From Bos javanicus (taxonomy: Eukaryota; Chordata; Mammalia; Artiodactyla; Bovidae), in NCBI RefSeq assembly GCF_032452875.1, contig NC_083890.1, forward strand, positions 42,654,483 to 42,718,482: a stretch of 64,000 nt of DNA, read 5' to 3'. The notes beneath the pieces were generated by a model. The model did no database searches. It was not told the DNA's origin and saw only the letters and a list, made by a program, of their open reading frames with translations. Made by a program: the position numbers and the translations under genes. Shown here one piece after another: positions 43,846-55,456 of the stretch. Numbering within the stretch: the first letter of the stretch is position 1; every line of letters begins with the position of its first letter.

Positions 43846-44610
43846 GCCCCATCCAGTCCATTTTGTTCCATCCAGGCCTGAATGGAACAAAAAAGCTGAG
43901 GAAGGAGGAATTCTCTCTGTCTTTGAACTAGCCTACCCGTCTTCTCCTGCTTTTGGACTCAGACTGGAACTTACCCCATCAGTTTGTCCTTGTTTCCAAC
44001 TTAGCAACCAGCAGCCCATGTCACATGGGCCAATTCCTTAAATTCATATATAAATAAATATATATATGTATCGCCTATTGGTTTTGTTTCTCTGGAGAAC
44101 CTGGGCAAATACAGACTCCCAAATGCTCTACAAATGTTTTCCCACAAGGATTGATAAACTATTAACAGATTATTCTTGTTAGCTCAATAGAAAATAAACA
44201 AAATGTTATTTAATTAGCCATTTCTAATTACTGTCTCTAATTGAACATAACAATAATGTACTTAGACCCTATTCTCTCTACTCCAGACTTCGATGATTTA
44301 AGACTGGCTTTTCCCTAAACACAGCTGAACGAATGAGCTCTTTCCTTTTAAAGTCTTCATATCAACTTTGTGCTTATCTGGTAAGAGGATGAGAATGATG
44401 TTTGCTGAGCATCTACTTGGCATCAGACCGTTGCATGAAGTCCTTACATGGTATCTGCCATTCGGAATCTTCAGAAGCATCATGTTATTGATTCTTTTTC
44501 TTGTGCCTGTGGTGGATGGATGGCATCCGTGGGAACAGCAGAGTTACAGAGAGAACCAGCTCTTTTGCAAGGAGGTTTCTCCAGTTGGTCAGAATTTGAT
44601 AACTCCTCTG
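43846..44610. other. Unique interval with AT microsatellite
   Basis: An (at)-rich tract lies at about 44045-44068. gttttgtttctctggagaac (44081-44100) is the reverse of a motif seen at 47640, suggesting one old repeat family at both places. Confidence 0.4.
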
Positions 44611-44611
44611 A

Positions 44612-44972
44612 GAAGAATAGATGCTTTGAAATTGGTGCTGGAGAATACTCTTGAGAGTCCCTTGGACAGCAAGGAGATCAAACCAGTCAGTCCTAAAGGA
44701 AATCAGCCCTGAATGTTCATTGGAATCACTGAAGCTGAAGCTCCAATACTTTGGCCACTTGATGCAAAGAACCAACTCATTGGATAAGACCCTGATGCTA
44801 GGAAAGATTGAAGGCAGGATGAGAAGGGGGAGACAAAGGATAAGATGATTTTATGGCATCATCAACTCAGTGGATATGAGTCTGAGCAAAACGCAGGAGA
44901 TTTTGAGGACAGGGCAGTCCATGGGGTCACCACTTAGCGTTGGACACAGCTTAGCGACTGAACAACAACCAC
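44612..44972 (+). mobile_element. ART2A/BovB 3' fragment
   Basis: Sense copy from agaatagatgctttgaaatt to gcgactgaacaacaacc. The ggcctggcatgctgc block is partly deleted at about 44915. Confidence 0.86.
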
Positions 44973-44974
44973 TG

Positions 44975-47630
44975 AGTACCTTTAGGAGGCAAAAAGCTGG
45001 ATTCCAGATAGGGCTGGATCCCGATGAACTTCTCAGGGTCTTAACAGTTGGACTTCCCGGAGATAGCAGCAGACGACGTGCAAAAGAATTCTGGCTGAGT
45101 GATGCCTCCCAGTCGCCCCCGCCCTCCATTCTGCTGAGCTGTCTGGTTCAGAAAGCAGCCCAACCATTGAGAGCCTCCAATTGAGATGACATCCCAATAA
45201 CTACCTGAGCCCCGGGCTGGCAAAAACCCGAGGTGTGCAGTCAGCCTTAATCACAGCTCTCCTCAGTAGCACTTAAAAATGGAGTTGATGAATTTAACAA
45301 GAAACACATGTTTTCATTTAAATTACAATTAGCAATTAGAGAGTTAAGTGTGCCCTAGATAGAACAGATAATTGTTGTCGAGTTTGTGGCATAGCTACTT
45401 TACTGTTGCCATCCTCCTTTTATGTTTTGCTTTATGTTTTTATAGTAAATTTATGCAGAAACTGTGAGAGAGTCTCAGGTTAAAGAAGGCTGCTGGTTTG
45501 GAGTTATTCGGCTTCTAAAAAAAAGGGTCAACAGCCCAAGCCCACTGCACACCCCTTGTCTCGTGTGATTCTCTTTCTTTTAGGAAATGTGAAAAGAGAA
45601 TTTTTTACCTACCCCCATGTAAGTTGGATCATCTGTCAGTGAGGGTTGCGGTGTAAATTACATGTTTCTGAGTAATGAACAATTGGTGAGAACTGCTTCC
45701 TCTTTGGTATGATTTCCTGAAAATCCAGAAAAGGAAAAACAAGCTATCTTCTCCTTTACGCTCTCTGGAATGTTTCCCAGAGAAATTAATGTTCACTTCT
45801 GCTTTTCAGACGAGATTATTTTTTTAAAAAAGAGGCCAAGGAAAGGTGCCAATACACACACTTTGGGAAACAAGTCAGGTGCATCCCACATGGCAGGGAA
45901 CCTGGCTGACGGACCTGCCAGGGTAAACCCACGGGGCCGAGTAGCCGGAGCACAGCCACTCCTGGTCCCTGCAAGGTTGCTCTAGCAAAGCAAGCTGGTG
46001 CTTCTGACGAAGACCTCTAATGAGAAACTAATTCCTGGTGAGGAGCCCCTCCCTCCGAATAAAATCCAATAAAAGGAGAGAGACATGGTTTATGGTGGAA
46101 TTACCACCGGCCTGAGAACAGTGCAGATCAGAGCCAAGACAAGTAATTGTAGGTGGCTCGGAGACCTGAATATATATAATTCCTTGGCACGGTCCAAAAA
46201 CCACAGCCGTTGTCTAAATCTTAACAAAACCAGACAGAGAAGTGAGGGGAGATGGCTCCTTGGGGATACCGTTAGGTATCTGAGACTTCTGGCGGAGTTT
46301 GCTGTGACTGGCAAAGGTGTTGATGGCCACAGATGACCGGTAGACTCTGGAGAGCATCTTTTCTGGATTTCTTTAAAGGGGGCACTACGTTACACAGGCT
46401 GAACAGAATGGAAATCATCTCCAGTTTCTACAAAGCAACCAGCCAGTGTCTTATTTTAGCTACTCCCACAGTCGCATACAACCTGTCACTCAAAACAACA
46501 ACAAACAACTCAGAAATCCTAAGTGAAGAGTTCGCTTGTTTCCCAGGGTTCTGTAAATGTTTCCAGGTCAAAACACTAGGATGAGAAAGAAGTTTCCCTG
46601 TCTTTTGTTGCTGGGAAAACACGCAGAGCAAAACTTCCGAGAGCAGACAGAGAGCCAGGCTCGGCTTTCTCCTCCCGTGTTGTTTTCCATCCTGTGGAAT
46701 TGTTTGTCCCGAGCATCAGAGACAGGGAGTAAATTCTCCCCGACGCGCTGACAGCCCTCGTGGAACATCTGCATAACGACGGGATTTATTCTGTTCATTA
46801 TGACTGCTGCAGAGCACGGGGCCTTATTTCACTCCTACAGACGAGTCGCGCTTCCATAAATTATCCTGCCTCCTCTTCGGGTAAATGGCCAGCAGTCTTG
46901 GGAGAACTGGCGAATAATCTCCAAGTTGTCTCAGCTTCTTCATTTTGGTTATTTCTATGTCGTAAAAGTTATGGAGTATCAGACAGAAGAAGGATCAAAA
47001 AGGCCTCTAATAAATACTTTTCAACAAGCTTGAGACAAACCTAATAACCCAGCCACGGAGGCTTCAGAGAAAACTCTCCATGCCTCCCCAGGCCCGAGGG
47101 CTCCAGGGGAGATGCTTCTTTCTGTGGAAATCAGCCCCCTTTCCTGCCCCGAGCACTTGGTCTAGTGTGTAGTGCTGGAAACTTCATCTTGCTCACTTGA
47201 TGAACTGTCCAGCTTGGAGGTGATTTTTGTGTTCCTCAGGATGGATTTCCCCTTTGATTTTCGACAATGAAACCAGTATAAATAGAAGCAATCTGTTAAG
47301 TGCAAAAACAAACAGAGACCACAAGTTTCTGGACTAAAGATAACCCACCCAGGAGTGCTTTCAGATGTTCCACATCAATCAAGGTCTCACGTTCTATTTT
47401 CTTCCCCTCTCTTGCTCTCATTTATCTTTTTTTTTTTTTTTTTCAGAATTTGGCACAAAAACCCCAGGCCTGGAGCTGGAGTTGTAATTTCAAGCAGTTG
47501 ATCTAAAGTTCAGGCTACTCTCTGAAGGGCTTCCCGGTGTTGCGTTTACTGAAATATGTGCAGTCGCATGAAAGAAAGGAGAATGTTTGACCAAGAGGCA
47601 GATGGGCTTTGGGAGTAGGTGAAAGGAGAA
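44975..47630. other. Long repeat-poor unique interval
   Basis: About 2.65 kb with no recognised SINE, LINE or LTR, among the longest such stretches in the window. It contains a 17-T tract followed by CAG at 47427-47446. No coding region recognised. Confidence 0.45.
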
Positions 47631-47631
47631 A

Positions 47632-48455
47632 TGTTGCTCACGGTTCTCCAGAGAAACAGAGCCAGCGGGATGTCTCTACACCTAGATCGCCATCTGTCTG
47701 TATTTATATCTGTATGTAGGGACTTCCTGGGTGGCTCAACGGTAAAGAATCCACCTGCCAAGCAGGAGACAGGGTTTGATCCCCGGGTTGGGAAGATCCC
47801 CTGGAGAAGGCAATGGCAACCCACTCCAGGATTCTTGCCTGGGAAGTCCCATGGACAGAGGAGCCTGGTGGGCTACAGTCCCCGGGGTCGAAAAGGGTCA
47901 GAACATAACTTAGCAACTAAACACCAACAGTAACACGTGTAGATAGATACACACATCTGTATAACAGGAGAGATTTATTGTTTAAAAAAATGACTCGTGT
48001 CATTATGAAGGCAGGCAAGCCCCAAGAGAGTTGGTAAGTTGCAGTCCCAGGGGAGCTGATGGTGGAGTTCAAGGTGAGTGCAAAGGTCTGCAAACCAAGA
48101 GAACCGGCGGTGCGCTTCCATTCTCAAGACTGGCAGACTGAAAATCCAGGAAGAGGCAGTGCTTCAGTTTGTGTCTGAAGCTGAAAAAAGCTGATGTCCC
48201 AGTTGGAAGGCAGGCAGGCATTCTCGCCTTTTCAGGGGAGGGCCCACCTTTTTGTTCTATTTCAGGCCTTCAGCTGATGGCACGAGGCTCGCCCACATCA
48301 AGGAGGGGCAATCTAATCTCATCCCCAAAACATTCTCATAGAAACACCCAGAAAATTGTTGGGCCACATAGCTGAGCCCTCAGGAGCCCAGTCAAGCTGG
48401 AACTTAGAATTAACCATCCAGAGGTTACGTGAAATCAGGCCCCAGAGAAGGCACT
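47632..48455 (+). repeat. Old interspersed repeat of uncertain family, split by Bov-tA
   Basis: Starts ttgctcacggttctccagag and agaaacagagccagcgggat, continues after the SINE with ggagagatttattgtttaaa, ggcaagccccaagagagttg and ggccttcagctgatggcacg. The block order is that of a familiar old mammalian repeat, but I cannot name the subfamily. Confidence 0.5.
47718..47930 (+). mobile_element. Bov-tA SINE
   Basis: agggacttcctgggtggctc head to taacttagcaactaaacacc tail; complete. Confidence 0.9.
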
Positions 48456-48459
48456 CTGT

Positions 48460-49345
48460 GTCTTGTTTACCTGAAACACCTTGGAGAACAGAACCAACAG
48501 CAGGATGAATGGGGGATGCTGTTTTCTGTCTCATGAGATGTAAGTGAGTGAGCAATCATGCCACCCACCTCACACCTCTATGCCCGCCGGAAATGTCAGA
48601 GCCCTTCGATCATGAAGGATTGATTTGTTTTATGAAGGAAGTTTGTAGACTATTTGTTCCTATGGTCTGAGAGTTCCAGGACGGGGTAGAAATGGGTTGA
48701 AAGGGAGGGCAGGGCACGAGGAGGGAGTCTTGTGTCTTTGTTGATGGGCATCACCGTCTGCATCGCTGTTGGTCTACTGTGAGATGTTGCTGCTGCTTCG
48801 AATTCACTGGGCAATGCCCCGATACCACAGCGACCACCCCTGAGGCACCCCAGGCCATGAAGATGAAGGCTGGTTCTCCTGGGGAGCCACCCAGCTGGAG
48901 CTGTGTAAAGGCTTGCCCCCCGCCAGGTGTTGCCCCGGAGCGAAGCCCTAGTCTGCCACCGCTGGCGATTTTGCCTCTCCGCCTCTGCTCTCCGTCCCCT
49001 TCCCAGCCTCTCGATATTCATCTTTAGGGGCAGTCCAGCCTGCCTGTTCAACATGAAGATGAATTCCCCTAGCTGAACCTGGTTTAGCTGCCAGTTATCT
49101 TTAAATGCAGCCCCTGAAGCACAGGAGAGTCTATTGACTCCCCTTGGGACAAGGAAGTCTGTAACTCAAGCTCTCAAAGACTCAGAAAAATTTACAAAAA
49201 AGGCATGTCAGTGAGGGCAGGGATTGGGGCAGCGGGAGTGAAGAAATAAGAGCAAACAGCTTCAAATTCCTTTCTGAAATTATAAAGGTGGAAATCCACA
49301 ATAATAATTATTATTGTGCAAATGTTATTATTTCTCAGTTTTAGC
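48460..49345. other. Unique interval, no gene recognised
   Basis: No repeat or gene that I can name. The open frames near 48650-49054 lack recognised domains. Confidence 0.4.
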
Positions 49346-49349
49346 CTAT

Positions 49350-49690
49350 TAAATCTTCCATATAGCAGACATAATAGTGCTTTTATATGTTTTTCGTTGA
49401 ACCCCCATGACTTTGTGAGGCGAGGTTTCCTTCATATTACAGATTAGGCCAAGGAGAGAAGGTGCGGTTTTCACTCCAGGCGCTGCGCTGTTTACTTCAG
49501 ATATCTTTTTATTAAAATCTTACAGCCCCATAACCTAGGTCAGAGTTTTGTATCTACTTTCCAGATGAGACAACTAAGGCAGCAGTCTTGTTTAGGAATA
49601 AGGCACAAAGCTTAGCGCTGTCAAGCTGGTGAACACGAGGAAGGAAGGATCCTACATATGGTGTTTGAAGTCCAAGGCCAGCGCCCCAGC
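49350..49690 (-). repeat. Antisense MIR-like sequence, possibly two copies
   Basis: 49350-49480 (cataatagtgcttttatatg, cttcatattacagattaggc) and 49495-49690 (tttccagatgagacaactaa, gtcaagctggtgaacacgag) each show diverged antisense MIR order. Confidence 0.5.
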
Positions 49691-49814
49691 CCCTGGGGAA
49701 GTCAGCTCTAGGCTAAGGTACCCCAGATCATCCACTCTCCCGCCCAGGATTCTTCTGGAAGTTTCTCTAAATCAATTGTCTTGATACCTTTCCATGTGAG
49801 CTCTCAGGCTTGTG

Positions 49815-49960
49815 GGGGTTCTTAGTGCTGTGCTTAGTCACTCAGTCATGTCTTTTCCGACTCTTTTCGACCCCATGGACTGGGTAGCCTGCCAGTCTTC
49901 TCTGTCCATGGAGATTCTCCAGCAAATACTAGAGTGGGTTTGCATGCCCTTCTCCAATAT
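49815..49960 (-). mobile_element. Bov-tA SINE, head truncated
   Basis: Antisense body from gtgcttagtcactcagtcat to gcatgcccttctccaa; tRNA-derived head absent. Confidence 0.82.
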
Positions 49961-49964
49961 CCCA

Positions 49965-50860
49965 AAGACACGGTACTAGCTACCACTGGGAGGCAAATGA
50001 TGCTGAATGAGAATTTTTTCTAGTTCTCGCTCTGTCTACTAGACTGCTCTGCTCTCCCTATGGTGTTGCAATGAGAACATGAAAACAAACATACCAACCT
50101 GTGTAACTTCTTTCCATCATCCCCGAGCGCTGTTTATTGAGTATCTCAGTGGATGTGCCAGTTGCCGTGCAAAGTCATGATATCTGCAGACTGACAAATT
50201 CATAACACGCGCTTGACGCAGGGGCCCCTGGGTGCCCTGCTGCAAAGCTCCACATTTTAAAATCACAAGTATTTAGGAATTCCGTCCCTGATTCACCAGG
50301 CTGAGCCATCAGTCGCCTACCAAGCCCAAAAGTGGATGGAACCGAGCATTTCCCCCATCCCTCCCCACTCAGGTCCAAAGCCAAACACTGGGCTGTTTGT
50401 TTCTCCAAAACCACAGCTTTAGCTTTTCCAGCAATAGCAGGAAAAGGTTCTCCACTCCGCACCTCCTCTACTCCATCCCCTTCTTCAGTTAATACCAAGG
50501 GTTTCAATTATCCTGAAGCCTGGGCTCTGATGTGTTGGGAGAATCCTGTTTCAGAAAAACACATTCCCCAGACCCAGTGTCCTGGAAGGTTTTTTCCTTC
50601 TCCGGAGCCACTGGGGTAGGACTGTGAGCAAAGGAACCTCTCGGGAGGTGGCTTGTTTCTCCCCTTTCATGGCCGGCTCGCCCAGCGAGGAGCAGGATCC
50701 CAGTGTGAAGAGTCTGAGCTACCTGTAGTCAGGAAGCACAAGGAACTTGATGTTTCCTCTTGGTGCTTGAAGTCCCTGAACGTGGATTTGCAGGGAGCCT
50801 GCTTCACTGGGCTGTCACCTCACACGGATCCCATCCTGCCAGTGAGTGTGCTGCTCTGCG
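49965..50860. other. Unique interval, no gene recognised
   Basis: No repeat or gene that I can name. Confidence 0.4.
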
Positions 50861-50864
50861 TGGA

Positions 50865-50928
50865 GGCGGGGCGGGGGGGGGGGGGGTTGGGGGGGTGGGG
50901 GGGTTGGGGGGGCGGGGGGGAGCGGGGT
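50865..50928 (+). repeat. G-rich tract with strong G-quadruplex potential
   Basis: Runs of 5 or more G separated by tt, t, c or agc spacers over about 60 bp on the + strand. Confidence 0.9.
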
Positions 50929-51148
50929 GCATCTTGTCAAAAGTAGACTTTTTCTTTTTTTCCACTCCTTATCCATAGTATAAACTCCTTAAGGGGAAGA
51001 TCAAATACTTTATCCATTTTTAAGAAGAGTAATCAAGAACTAAGCATGAAAGATGTGAATGGAAAGAAACCATGAACTAGAGGAAACACTCATTCATCAA
51101 ACACAGGACTGAACTTGAGTATACACCTACAAGATATTTGCTTAACTA

Positions 51149-51419
51149 AAAGGCAATGGCACCCCACTCCAGTACTCTTGCCTGGAAAATCCCATGGGTG
51201 GAGGAGCCTGGTAGGCTGCAGTCCATGGGGTCGCTGAGGGTAGGGCACGACTGAGCGACTTCACTTTCACTTTTCACTTTCATGCATTGGAGAGGGAAGT
51301 GGCAACCCACTCCAGTGTTCTTGCCTGGAGAATCCCAGGGATGGTGGAGCCTGTTGGGCTGCCGTCTATGGGGTCGCACAGAGTCGGACACGACTGAAGT
51401 GACTTAGCAGCAGCAGCAG
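51149..51419 (+). mobile_element. Bov-A2 dimeric SINE
   Basis: Starts aaaggcaatggcaccccact, carries both monomers and the linker, and ends (AGC)5-like. Confidence 0.92.
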
Positions 51420-51517
51420 TCACAACTCAGCACTGGGCAAATAATAAAGCTTTTTTTCCTTTAATTTTCCAAGTAAGTGATATCGACTTTGCTTCTGAAG
51501 CCCCATCATTATGGGTT

Positions 51518-52402
51518 GTTGTTCAGCTGCTAAGTCGAGTTCAACTCTTCAACCCCATGGACTGCAGCATGCCAGACTTCCATGTCCTTCACTATCTCCT
51601 GGAATTTGCTCAAACTCATGTCCATTGAGTCGGTGATGCCATCCAGCCATCTTATGCTCTGTCGCCCTCTTCTCCTCCTGCCCTCAATCTTTCCCAGCTT
51701 CAGGGTCTTTTTCAGTGAGTCGGCTCTTTGCATCAGGTGGCCAAAGTATTGGAGCGTCAGCTTCAGCATCAGTCCTTCCAAGGAATATTCAGGATTGATT
51801 TCCTCTAGGATTGACTGGTTTGGTCTCCTTGCTGTCCAAGGGACTCTCAAGAGTCTTCTCAAGCACCACAGTTCGAAAGCATCAATTCTTTGGTGCTCAG
51901 CCTTCTTTATGGCCCAACTCTCACATCCGTACATGACTACTGGAAAAACCATAGCTTTGACTGCTACTGCTAAGTCACTTCAGTCATGTCCGACTCTGTG
52001 CAACCCCAGAGACAGCAGCCCACCAGGCTCCCCCATCCCTGGATTCTCCAGGCAAGAACACTGGAGTGGGTTGCCATATCCTTCTCCCATGCATGAAAGT
52101 GAAAAGTGAAAGTGAAGTCGCTCGGTCATGTCCAACTCCTAGCAACCCCATGGACTGCAGCCTATCAGGCTCCTCCGTCCATGGGATTTTCCAGGCAAGA
52201 GTACTGGAGTGGGGTGTCACTGCCTTCTCCGATAGCTTCGGCTAGACGGATTTTTATCGGCAAAGTGATGTCTCTGCTTTTGAATAGGCTGGCTAGGTTT
52301 GTAATAGCTTTTCTTCCAAGGAGCAAGTATCTTTTTAATTTAATGGCTACAGTCACCATCCGCAGTGATTTTGGAGACCAAGAAAGCAAAGTCTGTCAGG
52401 TA
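51518..52402 (-). mobile_element. BovB/ART2A, antisense, split by Bov-A2
   Basis: Left part 51518-51962 (gttgttcagctgctaagtcg to ccatagctttgac). Right part 52244-about 52402 (agacggatttttatcggcaa to accaagaaagcaaagtctgt). A single BovB-derived copy interrupted by the SINE. Confidence 0.9.
51963..52231 (-). mobile_element. Bov-A2 dimeric SINE inside BovB
   Basis: Antisense dimer beginning gctactgctaagtcacttca. Flanked by atagctttgact (51951-51962) and atagcttcggct (52232-52243), a 12-bp TSD with two transition mismatches. Confidence 0.92.
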
Positions 52403-52554
52403 GATCAGGAAAAATGGGAAGTTTCCCTGTTAAATGTATAGCAGTTTCTACTTATGGACTTCAGACCCATACAGTCTCTTCTGGTTAAATCACTTTTTTT
52501 TCATGGTGATTCAGCATGGTCATGGTCATTCATTCCAAAGATAAACTCTTTACT

Positions 52555-53118
52555 ATGTTAGCCAGCCTTCAAGATAGTCCCCAAGGACCCTCACTTCCTG
52601 GTGTTCACACCCTGGTGTAGCCTCCTTCCACACCGCACCAGCGTGGTTCTCTGTAACCAGTAGGAATATGGTGGAAGTCCTGGTGTGACTTCTGAGGCAA
52701 AGTCACTTAAAACACGGCCCCTTCCACCCTGCTGTTTTGGATCTGTCTCTCTCTGGAGGGCAGCCGGCTGCCATATCATGAAGATGCCCAAGCGGCCCAG
52801 GAAACCGTGGTTTCCTGTCAACAACCAACATGAACTTTCCAGACAGGTGAGTGAGCCATCGTGCAAAGAGTCCTCCAACCCCAGTCAAGTCCCCAGATAA
52901 CAGTTACTCATCTTGATCTTGACTGCAGCTGTGTGAGGGACCCAAAGGCTGAACTATCCAGCTAAACCATACTCCAGTTCCTGACTCAAAATAGAAACTG
53001 CGAGGTCATAAAATTTTATAGTTTTTAAGCCTTGAAATAATAAAGATTGATTGTTTTTTAAGCTTCTAAATTTTGGAGTCATTTGTTACACAAGAATAGG
53101 TAGCTAATATATCATCTG
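52555..53118 (+). mobile_element. MLT1-type MaLR LTR
   Basis: atgttagccagccttcaaga, gaccctcacttcctggtgtt, ccagtaggaatatggtggaa, and the 3' part aaataataaagattgattgt and gagtcatttgttacacaaga, gtagctaatat. Consistent with a near full-length MLT1-like LTR with its poly(A) region. Confidence 0.7.
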
Positions 53119-53119
53119 G

Positions 53120-54020
53120 GCTTTTCCTGCTTCTCCTCTTTTTTCCCTGGTGTCTGGTGTAATGTGATCTTGGTGGTCAAGGAGAGAGTCCTGTGTGGCA
53201 GCCTTGGCATCCTCCAGGTCTCTTTGATGATCCAGGTAGGGAGGGGGTACTCATCCGATCTAGTCTCTGCTGATGAAGACTTCTATAAGTGATGTTTGTG
53301 GTCTCTTCTCTTGGCTCAGGCAGGTCAGTTGTTCTCTATAATTTGTTCAGCTTATTTAGCTCCTGCCAGCACGGCACACCCTTCCCTGGGGTCAGCTTAT
53401 CCTTCCTGGTCAATCTCTGCCCTGGACATTCTGCCCTGTAGCACTAGGGACTACTGGTCACCTTGCTGTGCTGACAGCAGCCTTCCTGACAGCTTGTCAG
53501 GCAGCTCCTGTGGCCACCTTTCTTGTTCTGGATCCTTCCATGATACAGGGGCACCAAGAAAGGCTCAGGAGCACGGCCTCAGGCTTTCGCCCTAATAGCA
53601 CCACACCACCTTTGTCCCTGTTGTGGAGCAGACTCTTGTTTCACCAGGCTCATTCCACAGGAGAGGCCCCCATGGAGTTCCGAAGACGGAGCGGGAGCTG
53701 GGCCCTCCGGTTCAGGTTCCCCACAGGCTCCGACTAGCCGGTGGGGTAAGACTTGTCTCCCTGGTCGTTCGCTCCGGGACCTCTACCTCTGCTCTCCCCA
53801 TGCTCCACCGGCTGGTCAGACAGGCCTTCCACTGCTGTCCAGAACTTTTCTGCCACACCTGCCTTCTTCCCTGGGGCAGTACAGCCCCTCACCTGGATGT
53901 CACAGGCAGGAATAGCATCTCCTTCCCATGGAAGAAACCTGGTATGCCTGCCCAACTGTGCTCCAGGTTTGGAAGCTGTGGAGCAGGGAAGAACTAGGCT
54001 ACTCAAGATGAAAATGTGTG
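53120..54020. other. Unique GC-moderate interval with a small CpG cluster
   Basis: No repeat or gene recognised. A local CpG cluster occurs at 53677-53780 (ttccgaagacggagcgggag, ccgactagccggtgg). The open frames on both strands have no recognised domain. Confidence 0.4.
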
Positions 54021-54027
54021 GATTTCA

Positions 54028-54427
54028 GTTCAGTTAGTTCAGTTGCTCAGTCGTGTCTGACTCTTTGTGACCCCATGGGCTGCAGCACACACATGGACAG
54101 GCCTCCCTGTCCATCACCAACTCCCAGAGTTCACCCAAACTCATATCCTTGAGTCGGTGATGCCATCCAGCCGTCTCATCCTCTGTCATCCCCTTCTCCT
54201 CCTGCCTCCAATCCCTCCCAGCATCAGAGTCTTTTCCAATGAGTCAACTCTTCACATGAGGTGGCCAAAGTATTGGAGTTTCAGCTTCAGCATCAATCCT
54301 TCCAGTGAACACCCAGGACTGGTCTCCTTTAGGATGGACTGGTTGAATCTCCTTGCAGTCCAAGGGACTCTCAAGAGTCTTCTCCAACACCGAAGTTCAA
54401 AAGCATCAATTCTTTGGCGCTCAGCTT
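54028..54427 (-). mobile_element. BovB 3' fragment, antisense
   Basis: From cagttcagttagttcagttg to ctttggcgctcagcttt. Contains an unusual short insertion, acacatggac, near 54090. Confidence 0.88.
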
Positions 54428-54517
54428 TAATATGCTCAAATTATTGTCCTCGTTATCCATTAATTTTGATTCAGTTGTAAAATATAAACCCTTCTCACCT
54501 CAATAAACTAATTCTAC

Positions 54518-54745
54518 AAGCTTCCCAGATGACGCTAGTGGTAAAGAACCTACCTGCCAATGCAAGAGACATAAGAGACCTGGGTTCGATCCCTGGGTGA
54601 GGAAGATCCCCAAGAGAAGGGAATCGCAACCCACCTCAGTATTCTTGCCTGGAAAATCCCATGGAGAGAGGAGTTTGACAGGCTACAGTCCGTAGAGTTG
54701 CAAAGAGTTGGACACAACTGAAGTGACTTAGCATGCATGCAAATT
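54518..54745 (+). mobile_element. Bov-tA SINE
   Basis: acaagcttcccagatgacgc head (degraded start), canonical B-box-like GGTTCGATCCC at 54583-54593, body, tail gaagtgacttagcatgcatg. Confidence 0.9.
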
Positions 54746-54748
54746 CCC

Positions 54749-54790
54749 CACACACACGCACACATAGACACACACACATGCGCACATGCT
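54749..54790. repeat. (CA)n-like microsatellite at the Bov-tA tail
   Basis: Interrupted cacacacgcacacata repeats follow the SINE 3' end. Confidence 0.8.
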
Positions 54791-55131
54791 AATGCTCACA
54801 TGGAGCCAGTTTAAACTGGAATGATACTAACACATTTCCTTTGACAAGTTTGTCCAAAAGAAGAAAATCACCTCTAAACAGAACCTGAACTTGACTGTCA
54901 TTCATTCAGTTCCAAACCTTGTGTCTAAGTCAGACTGGTGTGGGGACAAATAGAGTCAGGCTGCCATGGCTTATGGCGGAGGTGGACACCCCTGCTATTT
55001 TGTCTCACCCAGTGTGTTGCAAAGTGTTAACTGCAACCACCTTTTTTTTTTTTTTTTAAATTTCACTGGTTTATGTATGTAGCATTGTTATTATTATTTT
55101 TTCACGGCACACACCTCAGGGAATGCTCCCC
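54791..55131. other. Unique interval with poly-T run
   Basis: A T run lies at about 55042-55056; no gene recognised. Confidence 0.35.
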
Positions 55132-55145
55132 TAGAGTCCTCTGCT

Positions 55146-55442
55146 TGGGCTTCCCTGGTGGTCCAGTGGTTGAGAGTCCCCCTGCTAATGCAGGAGACAC
55201 GGGTTCCATCTCTGGCCCAGAAAGATCCTACATGCCACAGGGCCACTAAGCCCAAGCACCACAGCTACTGAAGTCTGTGTGCCCTAGAGCCTGTGCTCTG
55301 CAGCAAGAGAAGCCACCACGAGGAGAAGCCCGAGCACCACAGCTGGAGAGTAGGCCCTGCTCAGGGCAACTAGAGAAAGCCCTCTCACAGCAAGGGCTTT
55401 GAGAGAAAGACCCAGCGTAGTGCCCCCGCACCCCCCTCCCAA
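55146..55442 (+). mobile_element. CHR-type tRNA-derived SINE with 14-bp TSD
   Basis: tgggcttccctggtggtcca head, gacacgggttccatctctgg, then the CHR body (gatcctacatgccacagggc, gagcctgtgctctgcagcaa, gagaagccaccacgagg). TSD tagagtcctctgct (55132-55145) and tagagtcccctgct (55443-55456), one mismatch. Confidence 0.88.
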
Positions 55443-55456
55443 TAGAGTCCCCTGCT

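Noticed and set aside
53296..54037. Several overlapping open frames with a small CpG cluster as an exon
   Set aside because: No recognised domain and no consistent splice sites; kept only as a unique interval.
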